DNA of 64,000 nucleotides from Saccharum officinarum (taxonomy: Eukaryota > Streptophyta > Magnoliopsida > Poales > Poaceae), in contig CM036168.1 in NCBI GenBank assembly GCA_020631735.1, forward strand, positions 97,568,932 to 97,632,931. The letters run 5' to 3'. Below the pieces are notes generated by a model. It did no database searches. It was given only the letters and a program-made list of their open reading frames with translations, and had not been told where the DNA came from. Positions 11,070 to 22,373 of this stretch are shown here, one piece after another (the stretch's first letter is position 1; each line of letters starts with the position of its first letter). Position numbers and translations under genes: made by a program.

Positions 11070-12410
11070 GCTAGTCCTCGAGCACTATGCATTATGAAGC
11101 GACACGCCGTCTTGACCTTCTCCGAACAGTAAGGCTTGAGTCCTTGACGTCTCCGACCAGTCAGAACACCATCTGAGCAGCTATTGCAGGCTTTCGACCA
11201 GCTTACAATACAACCGACCACTGTTGTTGCCAAAGAAATAGGTTATCCGAAGAATGTATAGTGCTCAGAGAAAAAAGAAAAAAGATTTCCTTCTAGGTGA
11301 AGTGTGCCCACTTGTATTTCTGAAAAGAAATGTAAGCAAAGTAAACAAAGCGTAGGGGTCGAAAAATAAACACATTCACCGCTAGGTGAAGTGTGTCCAC
11401 TTAGTCCCCGAGCTTGGTAGTAGGTGACATAGGCACGTGGTGCCAGGGTCTAAAATAAAACTCCATGGAAACTTGATACTGAGATGCACCGACAAGTGCA
11501 TCGTACCGATGTAGTCCCCAAGCTAGCTGGAAGGCGAAGTATGAGCCTTGTAGCAAGGTCTAAAATGTAATGATCTCTCAACTGTATGTGAGTCCAATTT
11601 CACATGTAGCTGAGAAAATCAGGCGACGTGCTGTGGTCAGAGAGAGGTCGGAACAGTCCCCGAGCACAGCGTGAGGTATGGTTGAGGAGTCCCCGATTAG
11701 CATGAGACGTGGTCAACGAGTCCCCAAGCAGCGTTAGACGTGGTCGATGAGCCCCCGAGCTATGGTCGAAGAGTAGCTGAAACAGTCCCCGAGCACGTCA
11801 TAAGGTACGGATGACGAGTCCCCGAGCAGGAGATGCGTTCGGCAAGGCCCCAAGCCTGTTCGGAGAGTATAACGCACTCGGTGGTCTGTGTGCGAGTAAA
11901 CTAGTCCCCGAGTACCTCTTACTGTATTCCCATCTGATACAGAGTATTCAATTGATATTTTGTCTTCCTACTTTGCTCTGACATGTTGTCATAAAAAGTT
12001 GACTGATGTGATGTTATTGGCATGCTCATATGCTGTGTCAGTGTCACAATGGGCCATCCGTCAGGCGTAGCATGCCAGTGTGGGCCCGCCCATAGAGGAA
12101 ACGAGGGGCGCATTTACTGGCGCAGTAACTGGGAAAAAGGAGAAACTAAAGGGATCGTGCCACGTTTATTGCACACGTATCCTAAGAATCTCGGGGAGAT
12201 GGGACGGCACAGTCAATGAGATAAATAGCCGAATCGCGGCTACTCCCATGTACGCCCAACAGTCGCATTTGCCATCCAGCCGCCTGCATCCCCAACCCGC
12301 TTGCCCTAGTTCTACTCCGCCGCCACCATTAGCACACCTTGCCATAGTTAGGAGCGACGCGCTCTCTGTACACCCTCAAAGCCAGAGCAAAGAGGTGAGA
12401 GAGGTAGAAG
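11070..12410. promoter_or_regulatory. Gypsy 3' internal region with probable antisense-gene promoter
   Basis: The first 850 bp consists of repeated modules built around AGTCCCCGAGC. The last 200 bp is different: it contains GAGATAAATAGCCG (12218-12231), a TATA-like box, then a C-rich leader running to an ATG at 12411. It sits between the 3' LTR and a plus-strand gene that runs opposite to the LTRs. It is therefore best read as the leader and promoter of that antisense gene. The promoter function is inferred. Confidence 0.4.
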
Positions 12411-13292
12411 ATGGCCAAGACGGAGGCGACGAAAAGAGCCAAAATGATGAGGAAGGAATGGTGGAAGTCAAAATCCACCGAATCGACCATCAACGACCTC
12501 ATCGAATTGGGCGTGCTTCACAACCAGGAGCTGGCAGGATGGCGGCCAGCAGATGGCAACAGCTACCCCAATCCCCAGCTTGGTGAGATAGTCGTCTTCG
12601 AAGATTTTTTCAAGTAGGATTTTAGGGTTTCGGTCCATCCGTTTCTGCAAGGTCTCTGCCTGTATTACGAGATTGGAATCTGCAATCTGCGTCCCAACTT
12701 GATCTCCTTGTTTCTATTTTCATCCATCTTTGTGAGGCATATGGGGGAATCCAACCCCATTTCGATCTCTTTAGATATCTGTTCTGCTTGAGGAAGAAAG
12801 GGTCTTAGGGCAGCTCCAAAATCGCGGGCGAAGTGTCCCTGATGCTCAGGGACGGAATGAAACAAGAGTACTTCAACTGTCCTTGGAACACATCTCTCAC
12901 CGATTGGTATAAGAAATGGTTCTACATCCGCGAAGAGCCCGACAGCAGCACACTGTGCGATGTCGGGTACATTCTAGAGAAGAAGGTGGCCTGGAACGAG
13001 CGACCAGAGCTGACTGGGCAAGTGGAGGAGCTGATGACGCTGCTCCCGTGGAATCGGCTGGATGGAGTGGCTGTAGCAGGGAATTTCCTCAGCCGTCGGG
13101 TGCAGCCATGCTAGAGGAGGGTACACGCCGGGTACGAGTACCAAGGCTCAGCCGACCAGACAAGGATGCGATCGGAGGATCTGGACCACGATGAAGCCAT
13201 ACGCCGGATTGGGGAGTTATCCAATCTGGCGGACCAGAGCTACTCCCGCCCGAGCAAGATCTAGCGCGCATATAAGCTTATTCGACCAGCCC
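12411..13292 (+). pseudogene. Antisense gypsy ORF (Transposase_28-like, PF04195 type), broken
   Basis: The ATG at 12411 opens a frame (MAKTEATKRAKMMRK...) matching the family annotated in grasses as 'putative gypsy type transposon' (Transposase_28). Hallmarks are a helix-turn segment ending in VVFEDFF, then HPFLQGLCLYYEIG, then HLCEA...PHFDLFRYLFCLRKKG, then WYKKWFYIRE and RRVHAGYEYQG. Damage is visible: a TAG at 12615-12617, a frameshift near 12718, a TAG near 12808 and another stop at 13112-13114. The conserved reading continues to a possible donor (AAG|GTAAAC) at about 13293. It runs opposite to LTRs A-C. Similar extra antisense ORFs are known in Tat-lineage elements, so I assign it to the LTR C element. 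An independent plus-strand element remains possible. Confidence 0.6.
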
Positions 13293-14430
13293 CGAAGGTA
13301 AACAATCCACCTTTTTTGCAACGAGGAAGAAAAAATTGTGCCGACCACCTGAAAGTAAAAAATGCCTAATTGCTCTTGTCTTTGCATGCATAACAGGTGC
13401 ACGACTGATAATACTCTAGGTAAAATGCTACAATGGTATAATTATATATTCGCTTGCAGATGATCTTAATTGTTCTTATTCTTAATTGATCATATTTTTA
13501 TATCATTTATATTTCTGCCTAGTCATATAAAATTATAATGCCATCTATATACTTCTAAGTTTTATTTATTAGGGATGACAACCTAGTTCCATGCTAAAAA
13601 GTATAGGTAAATATAAAAGGTAACTAGTATTTAGAGACATGTTAATTTATTACCATGTATTTTAGCGCCGTTGTTATTTAGCGATTACGTTAATTAATGT
13701 CAACCAGCATTTTTAGTGCCATTGTCGGGGAAGATATTAAATTTAGAAAGTATTGATAACTTATATTTATGAAAAGATCGAAGTAACCAATTGCAGGCTT
13801 ACTATTGTTCTTGTCTATTTATTTATCTTATATAGGGTAATGTATGACCTTTGACTTTCCAGAGAATTACAGGGTAATGTATGGGCTTTGTCCTAATCTC
13901 CAAGGCAAATTTCCGCCGGTAAAATTTTTTCGTCCAACTCTAATTTCCGTCCACCTTCTGGATTCTCTTTTCCATGTCTGCGTCAGTTCCGGTTTGATTT
14001 TCTTTTCCTCCGATCCGTCCGTGTTGTGTTCCATCTGAGTTTTTTGTTTGCACCTTCCATCCGGTTCCGTTTTTGTTTGCACCTTCCATCCGAAGCTTTT
14101 AGTTTTGGACCTTGTTTATTGTTTTTTGATTGCGTCGTTCATGCACTCACGGGATTTTTTTTTTCAAAAAATAAAAAACAAATAATAAGTACAATATTCT
14201 ATAGACCTTTGAACTATTGATCCGTCTATAAGGAACAAAGATTTCTACCGCTAAAATATTGATATAATTTTGATTAGAGATAAAATTTATTTTTATTAAA
14301 ACCGAGATTAGTAATTAAATTCAAAATCTGAACTGAAATAATCTTAACTGGTTTATTATCCAATCCATTTTAAATAAATGCATCCCTATAAGGACTAGCA
14401 GGTGAAAAATCCTGATAGGTCTCCCGTCAT
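13293..14430. other. Unassigned AT-rich sequence
   Basis: The gypsy element ends somewhere near 13300-13400, where composition changes to AT-rich. I see low-complexity T-tracts and no gene, terminus or duplication that I can support. Confidence 0.4.
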
Positions 14431-15500
14431 AATCATCAGAGGACAATAACTCCTTATCAACTTTAATCAAATATTGAAATTACTAAGTTTTGTGGGTTCT
14501 CAAAAGTCACAAACTCCTTATCAACTTTAATCAAATATTGAAATTACTAAGTGGGTTCTCAAAAGTCACAAAACTTGATATTTAACTATAGCAACACATG
14601 TATAATATAAAAATTAAAGTTATTATATATTTATATCTAAATATGTATGTGTTTTGCAATAGGATAAAAAATCTATCAAGATGTATTATAATTTGGTATA
14701 CAAGCTTAATATTGTCATATTATTGCCAACATTACCTTATATTATGGATATTACGGTCATACAAAATAAATTATAGCCTTTAACTAAATTTTATAAAAGG
14801 TGAGTATAAATAATATGTACCATTCCTATAGTTGTTTTCCATAAATATTTGATAGTTTTTCTCTCAGTCGCAACATACGGGCATTCGACAATTACCCAAA
14901 ACATAAATATTTCTATCACTAAGTTGTCCATGTAATTTGGATTAAAAATTAATTATTATTATAACATGAATCAGTTGATGGTCTATCATCTGGTAAACCG
15001 AAATCTAGAGTCATATGTTGTCATCCAATCTATTCTAATTAAATGTTTCTCCAAATTATCGCATATACCAGTGCAAATCCCTAGTTGTACGTATATATCG
15101 GTGCAACTCTGGACAAACAAGTGCTGACATGTGGAAATCGAGAGAGGTCTCCATCATACTTCGTACTCATGAACAAAGACCAATTCTTGACATGATGACG
15201 ACTAACCCCTTATCGACTTTAATAAGATATTAAAACTAAATATTTTTATGGGTCCACAGAAGAAGTCACGGAACTTGATATCTAACTCTATCAACACATG
15301 AATATTATAAAAACTTAAGGTATGATATTTTTACGAGTAAATATTTTTATGTCTTACAATAAAAGAAAAATATATCAAGATTATATTTTAATTCAATACA
15401 GAATTAATATGACATTATCATATTATTGCTAATATTTACTTATATTATGGATGTCTAAAGTACAACTCTAAAATTTTTATAGAAAAAAGGATAAAAAGTG
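14431..15500. repeat. Diverged direct duplications in AT-rich DNA
   Basis: Two levels of repetition are visible. A 60-bp block (ACTCCTTATCAACTTTAATC...) occurs at about 14448 and again, adjacent, at about 14511. A longer block starting with that sequence and running through ACTTGATAT, CAACACATG and CTTATATTATGGAT (about 14511-14760) recurs, more diverged, at about 15207-15450. The region probably belongs to one non-autonomous element that ends at 15700. Confidence 0.5.
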
Positions 15501-15660
15501 AAAAGATATGTAACATTGTTGTCCTTGATCCACTAACGAGCTAATTCATGTAGCAACCACTCACAACATCAAAAGTAGCACAAATATGAATTTAAGCGGT
15601 TACAGATGCTGTAGCTGTGTAGCAAATTGAAGTGAAACAAGTCAAACATTTGATAGGTTT

Positions 15661-15700
15661 TCTTTTACCTCCCGTTGCAACGCACGAGCAAATTTGCTAG
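15661..15700 (+). mobile_element. Helitron-like 3' terminus
   Basis: CCTCCCGTTGCAACGCACGAG (short GC hairpin) followed by CAAATTTG and CTAG at 15697-15700 resembles the 3' ends of grass Helitrons, which have a hairpin just before a terminal CTRR. The usual T after CTAG is not present (next base is C) and no 5' TC terminus was found. The call is tentative. Confidence 0.35.
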
Positions 15701-15782
15701 CTGCTATGATTATCTCCTATACTTATACTACAACTAAAATAAAAAGAACAACACGTGGACACTGAACACTTTTTTGGTCTTA

Positions 15783-16085
15783 CTATCCGCACTCTTCATC
15801 CTCTATATTCATCCTCTAAAAGAAATATTCCGTTCTGATCAGCGAGATCCTCTCCTCTATATCTAGTTTTTCCGCACCCATCCATACTCTATATCATCCT
15901 CTATCCACTGTGGAGCCCACTCGTCAGATTTTTTTAATTAAAAAACCCACCCATCTCCAGACACGAGCGCCCTCCTCCTTCACGCGTAGTGGACGAGCGC
16001 GGGCTCCGCATGCGTAGCGGATGCTACAGCACCATGCCACATTTGGCGTTCCCGAGCTGGTCCGCTATTTTACGCTCGCTATGGC
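15783..16085. mobile_element. PIF-like MITE, second member of the 'CTATCCGCACTC' family
   Basis: The left end CTATCCGCACTC follows TTA (15780-15782). The right end ...GCTATGGC precedes TAA (16086-16088). The interior shares CATCCTCTA, CTCTCCTCTATAT and CACTGTGG blocks, in reverse orientation, with the MITE at 53694-54164. Termini are more diverged here. Confidence 0.5.
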
Positions 16086-16088
16086 TAA

Positions 16089-16505
16089 GGCTGGTAACGA
16101 GCTGGCTCGGCTCGGCTTGGCTCGGCTCGTTCTGGCTCGTTAGGATAACGAGCCAGCTCGGCTCGGCTCGTTATCTTAACGAGCCAGAAGCCAGCTCGGC
16201 TCGTTACGAGCTCGAGCTGGCTCGTTAGGCTCGCGGCTAAAGCCAATAGCATCGAACCATATGAGCTAACATATTACTATTGTGAAGTGCATGAAGTAAT
16301 ACCTATATAAGTTATGATCTCTACTACGGCTCGTTTGGCTCGCGAGCGGCTCACGAGCCAGCTCGAGTTAGCTCGTTATAGCTAACGAGCTATCCTGGCT
16401 CGGCTCGGCTCGTTATCCTAACGAGCCGAGCCGAGCTGAGCCGAGCCAGCCACGAGCCGAGCGAGCTAACGAGCTTCGAGTTTTCGCATTAGCTACGGCT
16501 CGTTG
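16089..16505. repeat. GCTCG-rich foldback element
   Basis: Two arms (about 16090-16235 and 16325-16475) made of GGCTCG/CGAGCC units are inverted with respect to each other. Both contain GGCTCGTTAGGATAACGAGCC or its complement, itself a small palindrome, so hairpins can nest. An AT-rich centre (16240-16320) separates them. This resembles a known GAGCC-rich MITE type of grasses. It begins right beside the TAA flank of the preceding MITE. Superfamily not assigned. Confidence 0.55.
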
Positions 16506-16821
16506 ATCCACTGTCTGCGTTTAGCGGATGTCTTTAGCGTCTCCGGTGCCGTCAGACTTACATTCTAACGTGGGTCCTAGTCCTGCCTCGTGCGATCCGG
16601 CACCCCTCGTTCCTAAACCCATGCCTTGCGACAAAATTCAAAGGAACGAACTGAAACAAACCTCGCTGACTCGCTCCCGTGATTTAAGGAAGGAAACAAA
16701 CATCGCTCCCGTGATTTGTGTGTCCGTCTCCGCATCCACCGCGCCCCATCGTCACCCTCACCGTGCCGCCGCCGCACGCGCCCGCCCGGCTCTGGCCGGA
16801 TCTGAGGACGCCCCCGCCCCG
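16506..16821 (+). promoter_or_regulatory. GC-rich leader upstream of candidate host gene
   Basis: The sequence moves from mixed composition to a C-rich, CGCC-repetitive leader immediately before the ATG at 16822, typical of grass 5' leaders. A near-repeat (TCGCTCCCGTGATTT at 16671 and 16703) is present. No clear TATA box was found. Confidence 0.35.
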
Positions 16822-19714
16822 ATGGTGAAGACAGACGAGGCCGCGGCGCCGGCCAAGGTGAGTTTCGTCCTGCCTCCTGTGGCTGCCTGCCTTTGCCCGC
16901 CGCGCGTGCATGCGGTGCTGGCGGTGGTGATCCGGCACTGACCGTTGCTTGATGTGCGCGCAGAAGGGTGGATCCGAGGACGTGAGGCCGCAGAACGGCC
17001 GGGTGCCCGCCGGAACAGCCTCCGCCGCGCCGATGGGTAAGAAGCCCAGGGTCCTCTTGCAGTTAAGCGCCTCCTTCTCGGCCTCCTCCACATCATGGCT
17101 TTCAGATTCATCACCTGCCTCCAAACCTCACCACCTCACCGGCGCTGGCCACCCATGGTGAGATGCTTAGGGCCATGATACAGGCATAGGGATTTCCCTC
17201 TCCGGTTTCCTGTCTCTTTTCTTTATCTTTTTGTGTACAATGATTTTAATTTGTTCCAGTAAAAGCAGTAACTTGCTTCTTCCATTGATTTGTTCCCAAT
17301 AAACTCAGCAACTTTTGCTTCTTCCATTTTGTTGTCATGCAAGGTTCTAGGTGCCCATGATCGTTCACTGCTCTCCTAATAGGATAAATATGTGTAAACT
17401 GACATCGAAGGATGATATCTTGAAGATCCAACCTCTTGGTATATGTCTTTTCCATGATCTCTTATAATTTTTCAGTTTATTTTGTGGGGGTTCCATAGGG
17501 AAAATGATTTCGTTTTGAGAAAAACATGGCAATACAATTTTTGTATCGATCTGTTCTTACAAATGAATCCTCCCACTGATCTCATGGTACCATTTTCTTT
17601 TTTTTTTTGTTAATTGCGTCCTGTGCTGCAAGGAGACAAGGATCATTATATCACAGCCTGGATGTAATACTGTGCTTTTGTACCTAATTGGTTTACCTCT
17701 TTGTTTTTGCACTGCATTCTTTGAACTGAACTGCTATATGATTTGTGTTCAAGTGACATGTCTATTGTTACACTATATGCCTATATGGAGGTGAATTATC
17801 TGGTTGCATAAGTTGTACATCAATTTATTTCATGAAGTGTCTTATTGTTATTGGCCTCGATAACTGAAGTACATACACTTCAAAATATCTTTGTTTTCCT
17901 GCTTTCTAAATGGTTTGTATTTTCAATGCTCTTCTTTCAGTATTTGCAGGCATTAATATTTATCTGTAATTGCTCATTAGGTGGGTGAGTTCGTTTTTAG
18001 TAGCATCAAATAGTCATGTAGTATCTGCATGTGCTGCAATGAAGCAAACACTGCTTAAAATGTTCTGTGCCACTAGGTATCCTGGTGCCAAAGCCAATTT
18101 GTATGTGTAGAAAATGGAAAATGGTGATATGATAATATTTAAAACTTTTGACATTTAGATATGTTATATACTCTTGCGTGAAACTGATCAAGGGATGATA
18201 TGTTAGCAAGAAACTCTAGGCATTCCAATTGTGGTTGCATTTAGAATCTGCAGCGAGTTGCAAGTTAGGTAGAGACTAGGTCAAGTAGGGATAGAAGTAT
18301 GCTGTTTTAAATCATGGCAGTTACCGTTTTGATACCGAATTGAGCTGGCTCTTTGTTTAAATCCAATAAGATCCTAAGATGTCTGAAATGTTTTTTCTTT
18401 TAACCATGGACATCCATAATCTCTTCGCTCTCTGTTCTGCACTTGCTTCCTATTAATATTTTTCCTGTGTATGAGTTGTTTTTTCATTTAACTTGCAATG
18501 CGGAGCATCAAAGATCTCTATTTTCTGACCACCTAATGTTATGTTTCTATTAAATGGTACTGTTTTTTTGTTCAGGAAATATCAAAGTTCAGATATGAGA
18601 TGCAAATATATTTTCTCAGCCTGATTCATGGGAGGTGAGCAAGGCTCCTGGTAGATTAGTGTTATTAAGATTTAAGATGATACGTTTATGTTCCTTATTT
18701 TTATATTTAAAATACATGTTACTTGATGGCTGATGGATTTTAGCATGGTTTAATCTGTTCATGACAATATTGTGCTGAACAAGTGTATCATGGACATCAT
18801 TTTATTAATCAAACCAGTAGATGATTAGTAGCAAGTGGCTATCCACAATTTAGGAGCTGAAAAATTGCATCCACTCTCTTGCATCTTTGTTAGGTAACTT
18901 ATGTTTATTTATGTTACAACTGACAACCGAAACCTTCTTGATTATGTTTAAAGTTCCACATATAACTCTGATATTAGTTAAGGTGCATTGGTGTCAACTT
19001 TGACACTGAAACATGAGCATACTTTGCGTACAGTTAAGGTGCACAGCATACTGTTAGCAGACGGGGGACCCAATGAGCTGCTGCATGATTCTTGTGATTT
19101 TTGTAATGCTTCATTGTTGTGATTAAATCTCTAATTAATTCATGCTTTTGTTTTCTTATATGTGGTCAAGAGCATAAAGGGGTTGGTGAACGACGATGGC
19201 CATGCATAGGTGGTTTGAGGGACACCGAAATATCTTTTTGTTGAACTTAAAACTTCATATTTTTTTCTTGAACTTCAGTTCATTTTGCTGATTTATCTGT
19301 CTACTTGACAGTATAGATGGTATTCTTTGATTCCTTAGCTGCTACTGTTTTTGAAATAGATAAAATTGTTCTTTCATTCTTGAAGCAACGACATGAATTT
19401 GTGAATATATCTGGTCTACCATTTATTCCTTGACTTGTTCCCTTCTAGGTGCCAACATGCAGGCACTTCAATCTCTTATGGAATGAAAGGTGGAAGCAAA
19501 GCCATGTCAGCAATGATAAGGTACGTTGGAAGACACCATATTTGTTGTTGTTCAGTATCAACACATCCTGTAAGATTTTTTTTCTATTTAACAAATTTTT
19601 GACTATCTTCTAAGTGAGCTTCTGTATTTCAGTGCACACTCAGAAATGGAACCAATCAAAGAGATAAATGTCATGAAAGAATTTTGGAAGCACTCAACTC
19701 AGCTGGACATGATG
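16822..19714 (+). CDS. Candidate spliced host gene, 5' part, product not recognised
   Basis: Exon 1 (16822-16857) encodes MVKTDEAAAPAK and ends AAG|GTGAG. Exon 2 starts after GCGCAG at 16964 and can end at 17036 (ATGG|GTAAG). Three further exons have consensus borders: 18576-18634, 19449-19520 and 19633-19714. These last three join in one open frame of 71 codons, with phases agreeing at each junction; segments include EISKFRYEMQIYF, GRCQHAGTSISYGMKGGSK and EPIKEINVMKEFW. Joining exon 2 to 18576 directly breaks the frame, so an exon between 17037 and 18575 is probably missed, or exon 2 ends elsewhere. I do not recognise the protein. The DNA between exons is T-rich and intron-like. Downstream lies CACTA-1 (19965), and no 3' end of the gene was found, so it may be a truncated gene or fragment. 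Confidence 0.45.
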
Positions 19715-19964
19715 GTAATAATATTGAGACCTTGCTGACTTGTTTTTGGCACTTCAAAATTCAAAGCTGGAACTCTTGTGTTGCCTGTGCATTGCATTAT
19801 AAAAATATCCAACTATGTATGGGGCTTAAAGTTCATTCCCTTGTATGAATGGTTGATATCAGCTTGAAAATATTTTACCGTCATATCGCATAGGGGGATA
19901 AGAGCTGCACGTAGTAGGATGTTTCGATTAGTTTCATATCGAGTTCAATAACAGCAGCAATAGT
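19715..19964 (+). other. Probable intron before CACTA-1 insertion
   Basis: AT-rich sequence follows the donor at 19715. It ends in AACAGCAGCAATAGT, where AGT (19962-19964) is the target duplication of CACTA-1. On the far side the sequence continues AGTAGCAGGAAG...GTGCAG|GTACG, which could be an exon end, so the transposon may have landed in or next to an exon. Confidence 0.35.
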
Positions 19965-19989
19965 CACTGCTACAGATTCAAACATCACT

Positions 19990-20345
19990 GCCGGCCCATC
20001 ACTGCCGGATTGTATTAGGCCGACAGTGATAAATCTTCACTACCGGTTCAAACTCTGACAGACATTTCAAATGATAGGGGTTAGGGGTCAAAACCGGCAG
20101 TGAAGCTCATTATCACTGCCGGTTCGTGGCTGAATCGGCAGTGAATCTTCACTGCCGTTCGTGCTAGAATCGGCAGTGATAATGAGCTTCACTGCCGGTT
20201 CGTGGCTGGAACCGGCAGTGATAATAAGGTTCACTGCCGGTTTTTGAACCACCAGTGATTACGAGCTTCACTGCCGGTTCAACCACGAACCGGCAGTGAT
20301 AATTAGATTCACTGCCGGTTCGTGGTTTAAACCGCCTGTGATATG
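19990..20345. repeat. CACTA-1 left subterminal repeats
   Basis: About a dozen copies of CACTGCCGGTTC or its complement, in both orientations, separated by short spacers. In CACTA elements such arrays are where the TnpA-type protein binds. Here they are specific to CACTA-1 and differ from the GCCGAGTGCC and GCCGACGGCC motifs of CACTA-2 and CACTA-3. Confidence 0.75.
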
Positions 20346-21247
20346 TCCACAGTACATATAGCTCGACCTCCCTCCCTCCTCTGTCCGAACGGAATAGAAC
20401 ACTGCTCGTGAACCCTAACTCCCGGCTCCCCCTCCCTCACGGGATCTCTCATCTCCGCCCCACTGCAGCAGCACTCTCTTCCCATCAGCAGCCGCACTCC
20501 CTGAGCTCCCTCTCCTCTCCCTCCCTCGACGGCCATGGCGGCGGGGTGGCTCGCACGCGCACCCAGAGGTGGGGGCCACGCGCCATGGTAGCAAGCGCTG
20601 CCTCCCCGCGGCGCCGGGGCGGCCTCGCGCGCGCACACAGGAGGGCGGCGGTGCAGCAGCTCCTTTCTGTGGCCGTCGCCGAGGCCGAGCAGGGCCCTTA
20701 GGCCAAACCGAGCCCAGCGACGTCTTATGTAAGCAATAAGGGTCTTAGCTGATCTTAAGGGTGGGGATTTGGATTAAAATTTGGGGATTTCTTATGCCAG
20801 GGTCAGCGCCACGCCGGGGCAGATGTCCGAGCTCATCGTTGGGAAGGAGAAGCTCACTCTATTCAACACAGGTAAACACCTGTTCCCCTGGATCCAATCC
20901 TCGTGAGTTTTATTTTGTCTCCATTACCATTTGCTTTATGAGCACCAACCGAACTTGCATCAAGTTACTAATTAGTCTGAAAGCAAGAACTTAGCTGACT
21001 ACTACATACCGTTTCTGCCTCCAAAACAAGCTAAAGTACCATGGTTAGTAGTGGCAAATCCTGTGAACTATTGTCGGCCATGTGAACTATCTTGTGTGGA
21101 AGCTTTATCAGCGGCCCTCATAATATGGTAATTTTTTTAAGACTTGTCTAACAATATTGTTTGGAATATGTAGGTCATATAATCGTGTAGCTTGATTTAT
21201 AATTAGTTACTGTCATGCATCAGCTTATGTTATATACATATTTGCAG
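20346..21247 (+). other. CACTA-1 leader and possible first exon(s) of the Ulp1-like gene
   Basis: A C-rich leader (20350-20700) gives way to a possible first exon at 20823-20871, beginning MSELIVGKEKLTLFNT and ending CACAG|GTAAAC. Its phase does not fit the first certain exon at 21248, so at least one exon is unresolved. The long frames at 20408-20701 on both strands are composition artefacts. Confidence 0.3.
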
Positions 21248-22373
21248 TGGGGAGGAAGATACAACACATTTGCTGCTTGGGAAATTCAAGTGGGGTCACG
21301 CATTCTTGTCTCTAAACAGGTCAGTTCAGTAGAATTTTTTTGTGTTTCATACCTATACTGACAAATCTTATTAAGCGATGATACACCAATCAACTAGTTT
21401 ATTGTGATGAAATTGTTTTTCTAGTTCCAAATGATGAGTTCTTACCAAACTCATTATCCAGCAATGCTAAGGATAGAGATATTATTGAGTACTGAAACTT
21501 GTGTGCTAGAAATAAAGAGATGCTTAGAACTATATATGTTGTAGATATTGTTCTGGATGCGTGGGTTATATAAGGCGCTAGCGCGCTCCAACGCCAGTGC
21601 ACGACACTTGCGCGCTCGACGCTGTCCGCCAGTGCACGCCGCCGCCGCTCGACGCGAGTATGTGTTCTCGATCCTTATTTTAGTGTTTCTTTTCTTGATA
21701 TGTCATTCAATAACATGGACTTTGTGATTGCAGCAACCATTTCATCCTCGTAGATATCTATCTTCAAGATTCACATATCGAGGTATGGGACTCAAAGAAA
21801 AAGCCACTTTCTCTTATTGACTCCCTAGTTAAAGTGCTGAATAAGTAAGTGAACCCAATATCACAACACTTTCTAATCACATAGGATATTGTAATGTCCT
21901 CGGCCTTCACACTTCATTTACAATGTCACATAGAATGAAGGCATTACCTGATTGGAAAAATCTCGATAGCAAGATGCAAAAGCAATGGAGTGCCCCATTC
22001 AGTGTAAAGTATATGGAGGATCTCAAGACCCTAGATCAACCGATGGGGAACAACGAATGCGGGTTCTATGTGATGTGGGCAATGCTAAAATACTTTGGCG
22101 CAAAAACAGATAATGGAGATGATATGGTACGTAGGCATCCCATTTCTATTGTTTTGTCTTACATTTGTGCATCTTAATATCATCTTGCTTCAATTACAGC
22201 GCAAAGCAAACAATCACAACCAGTTGCTAGATTTTGAGATGAGAGGAATTCAAGAGGAGATAGCAAGGTTTGTGATGGACGAGATATTGACCAAGAAAGG
22301 ATCATTCTCCATTGCGAGGACTAAGAAGTACAAGGCCCAGTACGGAAGAGACCACATCGATAGGCTATTGTAA
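21248..22373 (+). CDS. Ulp1-like (C48) cysteine peptidase, C-terminal catalytic domain
   Basis: Four exons with consensus GT/AG borders join in one frame: 21248-21319, 21734-21844, 21934-22126 and 22200-22373 (TAA at 22371). The product matches the SUMO/NEDD-type protease fold of Ulp1 family transposon proteins. The catalytic set is complete: His in SNHFILV (codon at 21738), Asp in EVWDSK (21789), and Gln and Cys in QPMGNNECGFYVM (22037 and 22058). The C-terminal tail is basic (TKKYKAQYGRDHIDRLL). About 180 residues are accounted for; the N-terminal part is not resolved. The peptidase family removes SUMO-like modifiers. What this copy cleaves, or whether it is expressed, is unknown. It lies wholly inside CACTA-1, which suggests capture or co-evolution with the transposon. 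Confidence 0.65.

Noticed and set aside
15989..16228. Plus-strand frame of 79 codons rich in L, G, S and A
   Set aside because: It is a translation of the GCTCG repeat and crosses from the MITE into the foldback.
16684..17124. Minus-strand frames of 146 and 118 codons
   Set aside because: They are antisense to the GC-rich leader and first exons of the candidate gene; composition explains them.
19965..20345. CRISPR-like regular short repeats
   Set aside because: Repeat orientation alternates, spacers are related to each other, and the array is bounded by CACTA termini; these are subterminal repeats in a plant genome.
20327..20701. Frames of 73-103 codons on both strands
   Set aside because: They sit in the C-rich leader of CACTA-1; arginine/proline-rich shadows with no domain or splice logic.
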